Notes: generated by a model from the sequence alone, not told the origin. A stretch of DNA of 64,000 nucleotides from an uncultured Flaviramulus sp. (GCA_947501105.1 CANMUP010000001.1:806001-870000), one strand, 5' to 3'; shown: positions 18,780-25,316, numbered from the stretch's first letter. Program-made: numbers and translations.

Positions 18780-19079
18780 ATGAAACAATCTCACGTTTAT
18801 ATCATAACTAATAAAAACAATACTGTTTTGTATACAGGAGTTACTAGTGATTTAGTTAAGCGCATATATCAGCATAAGTCAAAAACCTATAAAGGTTTTG
18901 CTTCGAAATACAATTGTGAAAAGTTAGTTTATTTTGAAGGTTTTGATTCAATTGAAGAAGCTATCTTGAGAGAAAAACAAATCAAGAAATATAAAAGGAT
19001 TAAAAAACTAGCTTTAATAAATAAAGAGAATTCAGAATGGAAAGATTTGTCTGATGGTTGGCTATTTTACTTTGATTGA
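18780..19079 (+). CDS. Single-domain GIY-YIG nuclease
   Basis: A 99-residue protein made of one GIY-YIG domain: HVYIITN and LYTGVTSDLVKRIYQHK supply the GIY, YIG and Arg motifs, and AILREKQIKKYKR supplies the metal-binding Glu. Family members cut DNA; this small UPF0213-like class has no settled cellular role. The gene starts 25 bases after one REP-like repeat and ends 11 bases before a second copy of the repeat's right half, so it is enclosed by repeats. No other gene shares its transcript. Confidence 0.88.
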   Translation: MKQSHVYIITNKNNTVLYTGVTSDLVKRIYQHKSKTYKGFASKYNCEKLVYFEGFDSIEEAILREKQIKKYKRIKKLALINKENSEWKDLSDGWLFYFD

Positions 19080-19090
19080 CTTAAACGTTA

Positions 19091-19125
19091 AACAGATTGT
19101 TACGTCGTGACTCCTCACAATGACG
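19091..19125. repeat. Second copy of the REP-like half repeat
   Basis: These 35 bases match 18720-18754 at 34 positions and in the same orientation, running from AACAGATT to AATGACG. With the first copy they flank the GIY-YIG gene as direct repeats. Confidence 0.85.
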
Positions 19126-19133
19126 ATTTTGTA

Positions 19134-19739
19134 TTAAACTTTTTCCTCAAACTCAACACAGTCAATACGGATTTCAGAATTTTGTAATTCTTTTTCTAAT
19201 AAATTGCAGAAGTGTTGATTACCATTTTTTTGATAAAATTTGCAGCCATAACAAGTGCGCTGAACCGTTAAAACACCTATTTGATTTAATTTGTAAATGA
19301 GTTTACTAAGCGTATTAAAAGTAGACTCTAAACTTTCATTATCAATGGCATTTAATTGTTTTTTTAATGGTTGCGCAAAATTTTCGGTTTCAGAAACTAT
19401 AGTTTTACCTGTATCTGATAATTGTATCGCATAGCTTCTACTATCTGATGAAGAAAACACTTTTTTAATTAATTCTTTTTTATCTAAAACCTTAACTGCA
19501 TCGCTTATTGTGGGTTTAGTAATATTGAATTCTTTAGCAAGATGACTCACATTGCAAAATTCAAGCTTATGATATTTTATAAAAATGAGTATTTGAATTT
19601 GAATAGGGCTTAAGCCTAACAGTTTAGCCTTTTCCCAAAGCAAGACCTTAAATGCTTCAGAAATACGTTCTAACCCAGCTACAATTTTGCTGGAAATATC
19701 AATTTCTTGATGATTGGGATTAAAAATACTATCACTCAT
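19134..19739 (-). CDS. MarR-family regulator with C-terminal four-cysteine module
   Basis: A 201-residue protein, longer than typical MarR (about 140-150). Residues about 30-145 form the winged helix: LGLSPIQIQILIFI, then LAKEFNITKPTISDAVKVLDKKEL as recognition region, then the wing SSDSRSYAIQLSDTG. The added C-terminus holds Cys163, Cys166, Cys178 and Cys194 (CYGC, HFC, IDC), a pattern able to bind an Fe-S cluster or zinc; this is inference. A dyad matching two others upstream of the neighbouring same-strand genes overlaps its own promoter, so it probably represses itself and the cluster to its right. Confidence 0.85.
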   Translation of the reverse strand: MSDSIFNPNHQEIDISSKIVAGLERISEAFKVLLWEKAKLLGLSPIQIQILIFIKYHKLEFCNVSHLAKEFNITKPTISDAVKVLDKKELIKKVFSSSDSRSYAIQLSDTGKTIVSETENFAQPLKKQLNAIDNESLESTFNTLSKLIYKLNQIGVLTVQRTCYGCKFYQKNGNQHFCNLLEKELQNSEIRIDCVEFEEKV

Positions 19740-19747
19740 AAATAAAA

Positions 19748-19771
19748 GCCTGCCGAATGGTATCGACAGGC
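19748..19771 (-). terminator. Terminator of the DUF2024 operon, overlapping the marR start region
   Basis: On the minus strand GCCTGTCGA and TCGGCAGGC pair over 9 bp with one G-U wobble and a 6-base loop, followed by TTTTATTT. The plus strand would have a C-A mismatch, so it favours minus-strand termination. The T-tract runs straight into the marR ATG at 19739. Confidence 0.8.
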
Positions 19772-19790
19772 AAAGTTAGTAATCCTAATT
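19771..19790 (-). promoter_or_regulatory. marR promoter -7 element with overlapping MarR-type dyad
   Basis: On the minus strand TAACTTTG (19771-19778) fits TAnnTTTG. Directly upstream and overlapping it is TTAGGA-T-TACTAA, one mismatch from a perfect dyad TTAGGA-N-TCCTAA. A bound repressor would block this promoter. Transcription would begin inside the left arm of the terminator hairpin, so the marR message would not form that hairpin. Confidence 0.7.
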
Positions 19791-19793
19791 AAA

Positions 19794-20057
19794 TTAGTCA
19801 CAATTTTCCATTTCAATAATTGAAAACCCTTTACTTTTAATATCATTTATGATAGCATCAGTAGCTTGTTCAATATGACAAAACTTACAAATTTTGGACG
19901 ATATGCTTTCTGTTTTAAAGGTTTTACTATTTAAATATGCTGTACCAAAATTCAAAATGACTTGTTCATCATTTAGCTTATTTGGAACTAAAATATCGAA
20001 ATGCATTAGTTTTCCATCTTCTCTTTTTACGTATGTATCCCAAACTGAAACTTTCAT
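19794..20057 (-). CDS. DUF2024-family protein
   Basis: A small 87-residue protein beginning MKVSVWDTYVKREDGKLMHF, the typical DUF2024 opening, with a C-terminal ICKFCHIEQAT segment containing a CxxC pair and a final Cys. No signal peptide, so cytosolic. Function of the family is unknown; the Cys pair is compatible with metal or redox chemistry. It starts 2 bases after the lipoprotein gene stop, so the two are co-transcribed, and it ends just before a terminator. Confidence 0.85.
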   Translation of the reverse strand: MKVSVWDTYVKREDGKLMHFDILVPNKLNDEQVILNFGTAYLNSKTFKTESISSKICKFCHIEQATDAIINDIKSKGFSIIEMENCD

Positions 20058-20059
20058 AA

Positions 20060-20779
20060 TTATTGCTTTACTTTATAAGGTAATGATAAATCGCCACTTG
20101 CAACGGTAAAAACCTCATAAACCCCGAGCATTGGAAGGTTTTCTTTACTCGTGTTAACTTTCATAAAAGCTGTTACAGCATCAAAATTAAAATCGGTTTT
20201 ATGATTTATCCTATAATCTGGAATAATTACTTTAATCGAGTTAGCTTTTGTAATTACGGGGTAACCAGGAGAATCCATATACATAGGCATTCCTGGGTTT
20301 GTAGGCGGTAAAACTATAGATTTGTCGTCTTTATTAAACTGTTTTACCGAAAGCCCTCCTTTTACGCGTTTATCTTCAACTAAAACTACCCAGTGCGGAT
20401 GCCAAATTACGCCATCATTATCGTAGATGGAATCTGAATTTTCATCCCAAAGCGGTGTATCATCAAAATCTGGATGCGAAGTTAGTGCAAGCGCGAGAAT
20501 ACCTTCGGTTTGATTGAAACCTACGTCAGTTGGCTTTAAACTTGTAGGGAATACGTAGCCTAAAACGGGAGCTCCATCTAATTGGCCTGCTTTTTTTGGG
20601 GTTGTTTCACCTGCGTTACCTTTTACTGCGATCTCCCAAACTGTAATTCCTAAATTTGAATCATGGGTGACCTTGGTGGTTGTAATTGAAAAATTATCGT
20701 TTTGATATTCATTGCTTTGACTTTTACAGCTTACTGTGGAAAGAAATAGGGTTACTATAAATAATACTATTGATTTCAT
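20060..20779 (-). CDS. Secreted lipoprotein of unknown function
   Basis: A 239-residue protein with a signal peptide ending in STVSC (lipobox). I do not recognise the family. The mature part is rich in beta-prone segments and holds LALALTSHPDFDDTPLWDEN, then VIWHPHWVVLVED, whose His/Asp/Trp residues might bind metal. It is the first gene of a two-gene unit with the DUF2024 gene and has its own MarR-type dyad in the 51-base upstream gap. Confidence 0.6.
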   Translation of the reverse strand: MKSIVLFIVTLFLSTVSCKSQSNEYQNDNFSITTTKVTHDSNLGITVWEIAVKGNAGETTPKKAGQLDGAPVLGYVFPTSLKPTDVGFNQTEGILALALTSHPDFDDTPLWDENSDSIYDNDGVIWHPHWVVLVEDKRVKGGLSVKQFNKDDKSIVLPPTNPGMPMYMDSPGYPVITKANSIKVIIPDYRINHKTDFNFDAVTAFMKVNTSKENLPMLGVYEVFTVASGDLSLPYKVKQ

Positions 20780-20797
20780 AATATGATATATTTTATA

Positions 20798-20814
20798 AAT
20801 TAGGATTCCTAACT
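20798..20814 (-). promoter_or_regulatory. MarR-type operator before the lipoprotein-DUF2024 unit
   Basis: AATTAGGATTCCTAACT contains the perfect dyad TTAGGA-T-TCCTAA. It sits 20 bases ahead of the lipoprotein start at 20779. The same dyad recurs in front of marR and of the thioredoxin-like gene. Only a weak -7 candidate (TAATTTAT on the minus strand) is adjacent. Confidence 0.7.
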
Positions 20815-20830
20815 AATTGTGATAAAAAAA

Positions 20831-21064
20831 TTACCCTTTTACAGCTTCCATCGAAGCTCCAAAATTAATATGTAGCACATTTCCGTTTGGTGTTACTAAA
20901 GCCGGAACTGATTTTACACCAGCATTTTCTGCTTCGGTAATTCTTGAATTGTCTTCTCCAAAGTGCACAATGTCTACGTTGTCTTTCCCTATTAATTCAA
21001 TAATGTCGTGCTCTGCACTAATACATACAGGGCACCCTGCATGATAAAAAATTGATTTACTCAT
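20831..21064 (-). CDS. Small thioredoxin/glutaredoxin-like protein with CPVC motif
   Basis: A 77-residue thioredoxin-fold protein: a first strand FYHAGCPVCISAE with the CPVC redox pair at Cys11 and Cys14, a cis-Pro in KSVPALV, and a final strand NVLHINFG. Length suits a glutaredoxin-like or NrdH-type protein. No signal peptide, so cytosolic. It has its own promoter (TATATTTG) with a MarR-type dyad. It probably takes part in thiol redox chemistry; the partner is not known. Confidence 0.85.
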   Translation of the reverse strand: MSKSIFYHAGCPVCISAEHDIIELIGKDNVDIVHFGEDNSRITEAENAGVKSVPALVTPNGNVLHINFGASMEAVKG

Positions 21065-21092
21065 AATGTTATGTTTTAAATTAATTATGGTA

Positions 21093-21118
21093 CAAATATA
21101 GTAAGGAATCCTAACTAA
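21093..21118 (-). promoter_or_regulatory. Promoter and MarR-type operator of the CPVC thioredoxin-like gene
   Basis: On the minus strand TATATTTG (21093-21100) is a perfect TAnnTTTG element. Directly upstream, AGTTAGGATTCCTTACT holds the dyad TTAGGA-T-TCCTTA (one mismatch). The dyad fills the space just upstream of the -7 element, where a bound repressor would exclude polymerase. The start codon is at 21064. Confidence 0.75.
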
Positions 21119-21169
21119 ATAAAATATTTTATTAAATTTTTTAAATGAACTATTAAAATTGACAACTGT

Positions 21170-21583
21170 TTAGGTTAAAAACGCCCTTAGTTTTTGGGTT
21201 ATAAACATATCCCATGTTGAGGAACAAACCTCAAAACAATGCAGCTGAGGTGTTAAACCAATCTGATTGAAATTAAGAATAGTTTTGGTTTCTTTTTCTT
21301 CTATTTGCCAATGTAACACATGCCCAATCCATTCTTTATTAAAATCGGGTTCGCCACCAATACATTTCCAAACCAACTCTTTGTTTGGAGTGTATTCAAG
21401 AATTTTAAATGTCCACCAATATTCATTTTCAAAAGTAATAGTAAATTGGCCGCCAGTTTTAAATTGAAAGTTACTTTTTTTTCCCCACCAATTATGAATG
21501 CCGTCATTTAAAGCATAAAAAACTTGTTTAGGGCTTGAAGAAAATTCAATTTGATGAGAGTAGTTTGTTATTGAATCAATCAT
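21170..21583 (-). CDS. SRPBCC (START/Bet v1-like) domain protein, second copy
   Basis: A 137-residue cytosolic protein of the AHSA1-type SRPBCC fold: IEFSSSPKQVFYALNDGIHNWW at the start, GGQFTITFENEYWWTFKILEY, and a Trp-rich C-terminal helix region (CSSTWDMFITQKLRAFL). The fold makes a hydrophobic pocket; the ligand is unknown. It follows the ArsR gene with no gap (stop and start abut) in a three-gene unit. Confidence 0.82.
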   Translation of the reverse strand: MIDSITNYSHQIEFSSSPKQVFYALNDGIHNWWGKKSNFQFKTGGQFTITFENEYWWTFKILEYTPNKELVWKCIGGEPDFNKEWIGHVLHWQIEEKETKTILNFNQIGLTPQLHCFEVCSSTWDMFITQKLRAFLT

Positions 21584-21910
21584 TTAGCTGTTTTTTGTGT
21601 TTAAGAAATCTTCTAAATTCTGAAGTTTATCATCCCAGAATTGTTCGTAAAACTTAATCCATTTATTAACTTCTTTAAGAGGTTTTGCATTGGCATTACA
21701 AAAACGTTCTCTTCCTTGTGTGTTAATATAAACCAAACCAGCCTCTTCTAAAGTTTTTATATGTTTAGTTACACCTTGCCTTGTGATATCAAATTGATTG
21801 GATATTTGAGTGATAGACAATGCTGAAGTTGCAATCACTAAGGCGTGAAAAATATCACGCCTTGTTGGATCTGCAATGGCTTTAAATAGTTTTGTTATTT
21901 TATCCTGCAT
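21584..21910 (-). CDS. ArsR-family winged-helix repressor
   Basis: A 108-residue regulator: LFKAIADPTRRDIFHALV, then ALSITQISNQFDITRQGVTKHIKTLEEAGLV as the helix-turn-helix and wing. It lacks the ELCVCD-type metal site, so it is probably not a metal sensor. ArsR genes paired with SRPBCC genes are common; here it lies between two, overlapping the first by 11 bases. Two CGCAAC/GTTGCG dyads upstream of the operon are good candidates for its binding sites. Confidence 0.88.
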   Translation of the reverse strand: MQDKITKLFKAIADPTRRDIFHALVIATSALSITQISNQFDITRQGVTKHIKTLEEAGLVYINTQGRERFCNANAKPLKEVNKWIKFYEQFWDDKLQNLEDFLNTKNS

Positions 21911-22331
21911 TAACTTCTTGTTTTAAATAGCTTGTTAAACCAGAAATGCAATTATCCCATCCGCCGTTAAAGCTTTCAAACATGGCAACTGCAGTTTCTC
22001 CTGCATAGTTAGAAATATCTGAATGTTCTAAAGATAATTTAGTGCCGTTACTTGTTGTTTCTAATTCCCATTTAACAGTGGTTTCAACTTTAGTATCGGC
22101 AACTATCCAAGTGTATATAAGCACATACGGGCTCGCATTTTTAACCTCACCACTTATTACTGTACAGCCTTTTTCGTTTGGAGGAGACGTAAATGTATAC
22201 TTATAACCCTTTTCTGCTTTAAAATCTGCTGGGATAAACCAGGTAGAAATTTCTTCGGCTTTTGTAATAGCATTCCAAACCACATCTATAGCATGATTTA
22301 AAACGGCCTCTTTTTTAATAACATCATTCAT
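21900..22331 (-). CDS. SRPBCC (AHSA1-like) domain protein, first copy
   Basis: A 143-residue cytosolic protein of the SRPBCC fold with typical opening VLNHAIDVVWNAITKAEEISTWF, central VISGEVKNASPYVLIYTW, and a C-terminal helix ending FNGGWDNCISGLTSYL. It leads a three-gene minus-strand unit with ArsR and a second SRPBCC protein. Ligand and role are unknown; pairs of this kind are usually autoregulated by the ArsR member. Confidence 0.85.
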   Translation of the reverse strand: MNDVIKKEAVLNHAIDVVWNAITKAEEISTWFIPADFKAEKGYKYTFTSPPNEKGCTVISGEVKNASPYVLIYTWIVADTKVETTVKWELETTSNGTKLSLEHSDISNYAGETAVAMFESFNGGWDNCISGLTSYLKQEVNAG

Positions 22332-22353
22332 AATTATTTGTTTTTTAATTAAT

Positions 22354-22415
22354 ATGCAACTTCGCGGTTGCTAAACTAGAATAAATATTTTAAATACGCA
22401 ACTTTTTGGTTGCGT
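22354..22415 (-). promoter_or_regulatory. Operon promoter with two ArsR-type dyads
   Basis: Two dyads share the arms GCAAC/GTTGC: GCAAC-ttcgcg-GTTGC (22356-22371) and CGCAAC-tttttg-GTTGCG (22397-22414). On the minus strand, a TTG within the distal dyad and TAGTTTAG (22370-22377, 7 of 8 to TAnnTTTG) next to the proximal dyad are separated by 20 bases. Each dyad therefore touches a promoter element, the usual layout for a repressor of this family. Confidence 0.65.
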
Positions 22416-22661
22416 AAAGTTAATTTGAATTGAAATGTGGGTTCGCGCAAAGGATAGTAGTGGCATCCTTTTTTGCCATTAAAAGCAAAAAAGATATAAC
22501 GAATAGCCTGACATTTTTATTAAAATGATGCGCCCAAATGCAAAAATAACCTAAGACAATAAGGATATAAGTAAAACAAATAGTTTGGTTGTAAGCTATA
22601 GAAAATATTTTGACTAAGTTTGTAAATAAATATAAAGTAAAACAGATTAAAATATAAAATT
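22416..22661. other. Intergenic region upstream of trxA
   Basis: Together with the dyads to the left, the gap between the SRPBCC operon and trxA is 330 bases. It holds a 9-bp inverted repeat CTTTTTTGC/GCAAAAAAG (22468-22493) of unclear role. On the plus strand TAAGTTTG (22615-22622) matches TAnnTTTG and is the likely trxA -7 element, with a TTG 23 bases upstream, farther than usual. Nothing else was recognised. Confidence 0.5.
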
Positions 22662-22979
22662 ATGGCATTAGAAATAACAGATGCAACGTTTGAAGAAACG
22701 GTATTAAAAAGTGACAAACCAGTATTGGTTGATTTTTGGGCAGCTTGGTGTGGACCATGTAGAATGGTTGGACCAATTATTGAAGAAATTAGTGGTGAAT
22801 ACGATGGTAAAGCTGTTGTAGGGAAAGTAGATGTTGATGCAAACCAAGAGTTTGCTGCTAAATACGGAGTACGTAACATTCCTACTGTTTTGGTTTTTCA
22901 AAACGGAGAAGTTGTTGGTAGACAAGTTGGTGTAGCACCTAAGAATGCTTATACTGAAGCTATCGATGCACTTTTATAG
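22662..22979 (+). CDS. trxA: Thioredoxin
   Basis: A 105-residue classical thioredoxin: VLVDFWAAWCGPC with the redox-active Cys30 and Cys33, cis-Pro in RNIPTVLVF, and the final helix AYTEAIDALL. It is cytosolic, reduces protein disulfides and is itself recycled by thioredoxin reductase. Length matches the family. It has its own promoter candidate and is 78 bases ahead of the clpP-like gene. Confidence 0.95.
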   Translation: MALEITDATFEETVLKSDKPVLVDFWAAWCGPCRMVGPIIEEISGEYDGKAVVGKVDVDANQEFAAKYGVRNIPTVLVFQNGEVVGRQVGVAPKNAYTEAIDALL

Positions 22980-23057
22980 TAGATAATTAAAAAGAAAAAT
23001 GAAAAGGTTTGCCATTTATGGTGAACCTTTTTTTATTTTAGATGCAAAATAATTATT

Positions 23058-23600
23058 ATGAGTGAAAATAAAGTTCAAAACGCTATTGATAGCAAATTAA
23101 TTGAAGAACGTAAAGTGTTTTTATGGGGACAAGTTGATGATGATTCTGCAAAGCATGTTGTTGATAGATTATTGTATTTAGATGCCTTGTCTAGCAAAAC
23201 TATACATTTATACGTTAATAGCCCTGGAGGTTATGTAACTTCTGGATTTGCTATTTATGATTGTATGAAATCTATTAAAAGCCCTGTATCTACAATTTGT
23301 ACTGGATTTGCGGCTTCAATGGGATCAATTATACTATCGGCTGGAGAAAAAGGAAAACGATTTATACAACCACATGCTCGTGTTATGATACACCAACCAA
23401 GTGGTGGTGCTCGTGGGCAAGCAAGTGATATTGAAATTACTGCAAAGGAAATTGTGTTAACTAAAGAATTAAGTGCACAAATATTAGCTGATAATTGTGG
23501 ACAAACTTTTGATAAAATAATGAAAGATTTTAATCGCGACCATTGGATGGGTGCAGACGAATCTGTTGCTTATGGTATTGTTGATGCTGTTTTAAAATAA
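23058..23600 (+). CDS. ClpP-family serine protease, short form
   Basis: A 180-residue ClpP-fold protease. The triad is visible: Ser87 in GFAASMGS, His112 in RVMIHQPSGG, and Asp161 in NRDHWM. It lacks the longer N-terminal part of standard ClpP (about 200-220 residues), starting directly before the first strand. It is probably a second ClpP paralogue besides the main clpP next to clpX, which is not in this window. No ATPase gene is adjacent. It lies 15 bases ahead of the DUF58 gene and is likely co-transcribed. Confidence 0.88.
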   Translation: MSENKVQNAIDSKLIEERKVFLWGQVDDDSAKHVVDRLLYLDALSSKTIHLYVNSPGGYVTSGFAIYDCMKSIKSPVSTICTGFAASMGSIILSAGEKGKRFIQPHARVMIHQPSGGARGQASDIEITAKEIVLTKELSAQILADNCGQTFDKIMKDFNRDHWMGADESVAYGIVDAVLK

Positions 23601-23615
23601 GGATATTTAATAGCC

Positions 23616-24545
23616 ATGAATTTACAGCACGAACTTAATAAAGCAAGTGGTTTTAAAAACCTAGAGTTACTTGCTAAACAGGTTGTGGAGGGTTTTATTG
23701 CAGGAATGCATAAAAGTCCGTTTCATGGGTTCTCGGCAGAATTTGCTGAACATAAAATATATAATCAAGGAGAAAGTACACGACATATAGATTGGAAACT
23801 GTTTGCTAAAACAGATAAACTTTATACTAAGCGTTATGATGATGAAACCAATTTGCGCTGTCATATTATTGTAGATAATAGTAGTTCGATGCATTATCCT
23901 GAAATGGATGATTTTTCAATTGATAATCTAAATAAAATAGGATTTTCGGCACTGGCTTCGGCTTCGTTAATGCATATGCTTAAAAAACAACGTGATGCGG
24001 TAGGTTTAAGTATTTATAGTGATGATTACGATTTTTATGCTCCAGAAAAAGGTAGTGAACGCCATCATCAAATGTTATTAAATAAACTTAGTGATGCTGT
24101 TGTTTCTAAATCTATAAATAAGACTACCGAAACTTATAAATATTTGCACCAAATAGCAGAAAAGATTCATAGAAGATCGATGATCTTTCTGTTTACAGAT
24201 ATGTTTCAGACCTTAGAAGATCAAACTAAACTTTTTGAAGCTTTACGCCATTTAAAGTATAATAAGCATGAAGTTATTTTATTTCATGTATTAGATAAAA
24301 ACAAAGAATTAAAATTTGATTTTGATAATAAGCCTAAACGCTTTATTGATGTAGAAACTGGTGAGTATATTAATTTGTATGCAGATTCTATTAAAGAAAA
24401 CTATAGTGAAGCTGTAAGTAATTATTTTGATGCACTACGATTAAAATGCGCCCAATACAAGATTAAATATGTTGAGGCAGATATTAATAAAATTTTTAAT
24501 AACATCCTCACAACATACATGATAGAACGTCAAAAGTTTATTTAG
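23616..24545 (+). CDS. DUF58 / von Willebrand A-like protein
   Basis: A 309-residue cytosolic protein of the DUF58 family: an early GFSAEFAEHKIYNQGESTRHIDWK segment, then a vWA-like metal-site motif IIVDNSSSMHYP (DxSxS, near residue 90). DUF58 proteins usually work with a MoxR AAA+ ATPase in chaperone-like complexes that mature envelope or metal-bearing proteins. No moxR gene is beside it here, so its partner must be elsewhere. It follows the short clpP-like gene by 15 bases. Confidence 0.85.
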   Translation: MNLQHELNKASGFKNLELLAKQVVEGFIAGMHKSPFHGFSAEFAEHKIYNQGESTRHIDWKLFAKTDKLYTKRYDDETNLRCHIIVDNSSSMHYPEMDDFSIDNLNKIGFSALASASLMHMLKKQRDAVGLSIYSDDYDFYAPEKGSERHHQMLLNKLSDAVVSKSINKTTETYKYLHQIAEKIHRRSMIFLFTDMFQTLEDQTKLFEALRHLKYNKHEVILFHVLDKNKELKFDFDNKPKRFIDVETGEYINLYADSIKENYSEAVSNYFDALRLKCAQYKIKYVEADINKIFNNILTTYMIERQKFI

Positions 24546-24578
24546 TAAAAATATTCTTTAAAAAACTCAAAAAAAGAT

Positions 24579-24608
24579 TTGAGATATAAAAAAAGGCGTG
24601 TATATTTG
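24579..24608 (+). promoter_or_regulatory. tRNA-Asp promoter (Bacteroidota consensus)
   Basis: TTG (24579-24581), a 19-base spacer and TATATTTG (24601-24608) give a perfect match to the Bacteroidota promoter consensus, 18 bases before the mature tRNA start. Confidence 0.85.
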
Positions 24609-24626
24609 CAACCGCAATAATGCAAC

Positions 24627-24700
24627 GGTCTGGTAGTTCAGTTGGTTAGAATGTCGCCCTGTCACGGCGAAGGTCGCGGGTTCGAGTCCCGTCCAGACCG
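24627..24700 (+). tRNA. tRNA-Asp (GTC)
   Basis: 74 bases fold into a cloverleaf. The acceptor stem is GGTCTGG (24627-24633) with CCAGACC (24693-24699). The anticodon arm is TCGCC-CTGTCAC-GGCGA with GTC at 24661-24663. The T arm contains GGTTCGAGTCC and the discriminator base is G. The CCA end is not encoded. A consensus promoter precedes and a terminator follows. Confidence 0.97.
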
Positions 24701-24712
24701 CAAGTATTGCTA

Positions 24713-24740
24713 AAAGCTCTAAGAGATTAGGGCTTTTTTT
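24713..24740 (+). terminator. tRNA-Asp terminator
   Basis: AAAGCTCTAA (24713-24722) and TTAGGGCTTT (24727-24736) pair over 10 bp with one G-U wobble and a GAGA loop, followed by a T-run to 24740. Confidence 0.88.
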
Positions 24741-24764
24741 GGCAATTAAAAGAAGTTGTGTTGT

Positions 24765-24866
24765 TCCTAGAGAAATCTAGGACGTAGTTATACCAAAGTT
24801 AGTTTGGTATTCCAATGAGAAGCTTTCCTTTTTTCTTTATTGAAGATTGGGATGCTTTTTTGTTTT
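24765..24866 (+). ncRNA. Candidate small structured RNA (three stem-loops)
   Basis: Between the tRNA terminator and the DUF1508 gene lie three consecutive hairpins. The first is a perfect 7-bp stem TCCTAGA with a GAAA tetraloop (24765-24782). The second is an 8-bp stem ATACCAAA/TTTGGTAT (24790-24810). The third is the hairpin of the 55-bp repeat (from about 24820), ending in a T-run at 24861. Compact stems closed by a terminator suggest a short RNA, but no consensus promoter was found right in front, so it could be processed from the tRNA transcript or be non-functional. Confidence 0.35.
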
Positions 24867-24869
24867 AGG
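24815..24869 (+). repeat. 55-bp direct repeat, left copy (terminator-like)
   Basis: Identical over 55 bases to 25317-25371. It contains AAGCTTTCC and GGGATGCTT, which pair with one mismatch, followed by a T-run, so it looks like a terminator. A diverged relative with the same layout lies at 32362-32400. Confidence 0.9.
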
Positions 24870-24953
24870 ACGTATTATATTCTTCTTTTACATGTGACTT
24901 TTCACTCTTTATAGTGTCTCATGCCTAAACTTAAATATTAAACCCTAATCAAG

Positions 24954-25283
24954 ATGGCAAAATTTGAAATTTACAAAAACAAAAGAGGAGAGTTTAGATT
25001 TAGATTAAAAGCATCTAATGGACAGAACATTCTTGCTAGCGAAGGTTACTCAGCTAAATCTGGTTGTAATAATGGTATAGAATCAGTTAGAAAAAACGCA
25101 GCAGATGATTCTAAATTTGAGAGACTTACCACTTCAAACGGTAAGCCGTATTTTAATTTAAAAGCATCTAATGGGCAGATTATTGGTACTAGTGAGATGT
25201 ATTCTTTTATAAGTGCTATGGAAAATGGAATAAACTCTGTTAAAACTAATGCCCCTAAAGCAACGGTTGAAGATTTATCTTAG
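24954..25283 (+). CDS. DUF1508 (YegP-like) protein
   Basis: A 109-residue cytosolic protein made of two tandem DUF1508 units: FRFRLKASNGQNILASEGY (first half) and PYFNLKASNGQIIGTSEMY (second half), each followed by a GIxSVxxNA helix. The family is linked by annotation to stress or general housekeeping but its biochemical role is not established. The gene lies between two identical 55-bp repeats, the right copy acting as its terminator. Confidence 0.88.
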   Translation: MAKFEIYKNKRGEFRFRLKASNGQNILASEGYSAKSGCNNGIESVRKNAADDSKFERLTTSNGKPYFNLKASNGQIIGTSEMYSFISAMENGINSVKTNAPKATVEDLS

Positions 25284-25316
25284 ATAACTAGTCTAATTGC
25301 TCATAATTATATAATG

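Noticed and set aside
22468-22493. Inverted repeat CTTTTTTGC/GCAAAAAAG as a terminator
   Set aside because: The stem is almost all A-T pairs, and no gene ends just before it on either strand.
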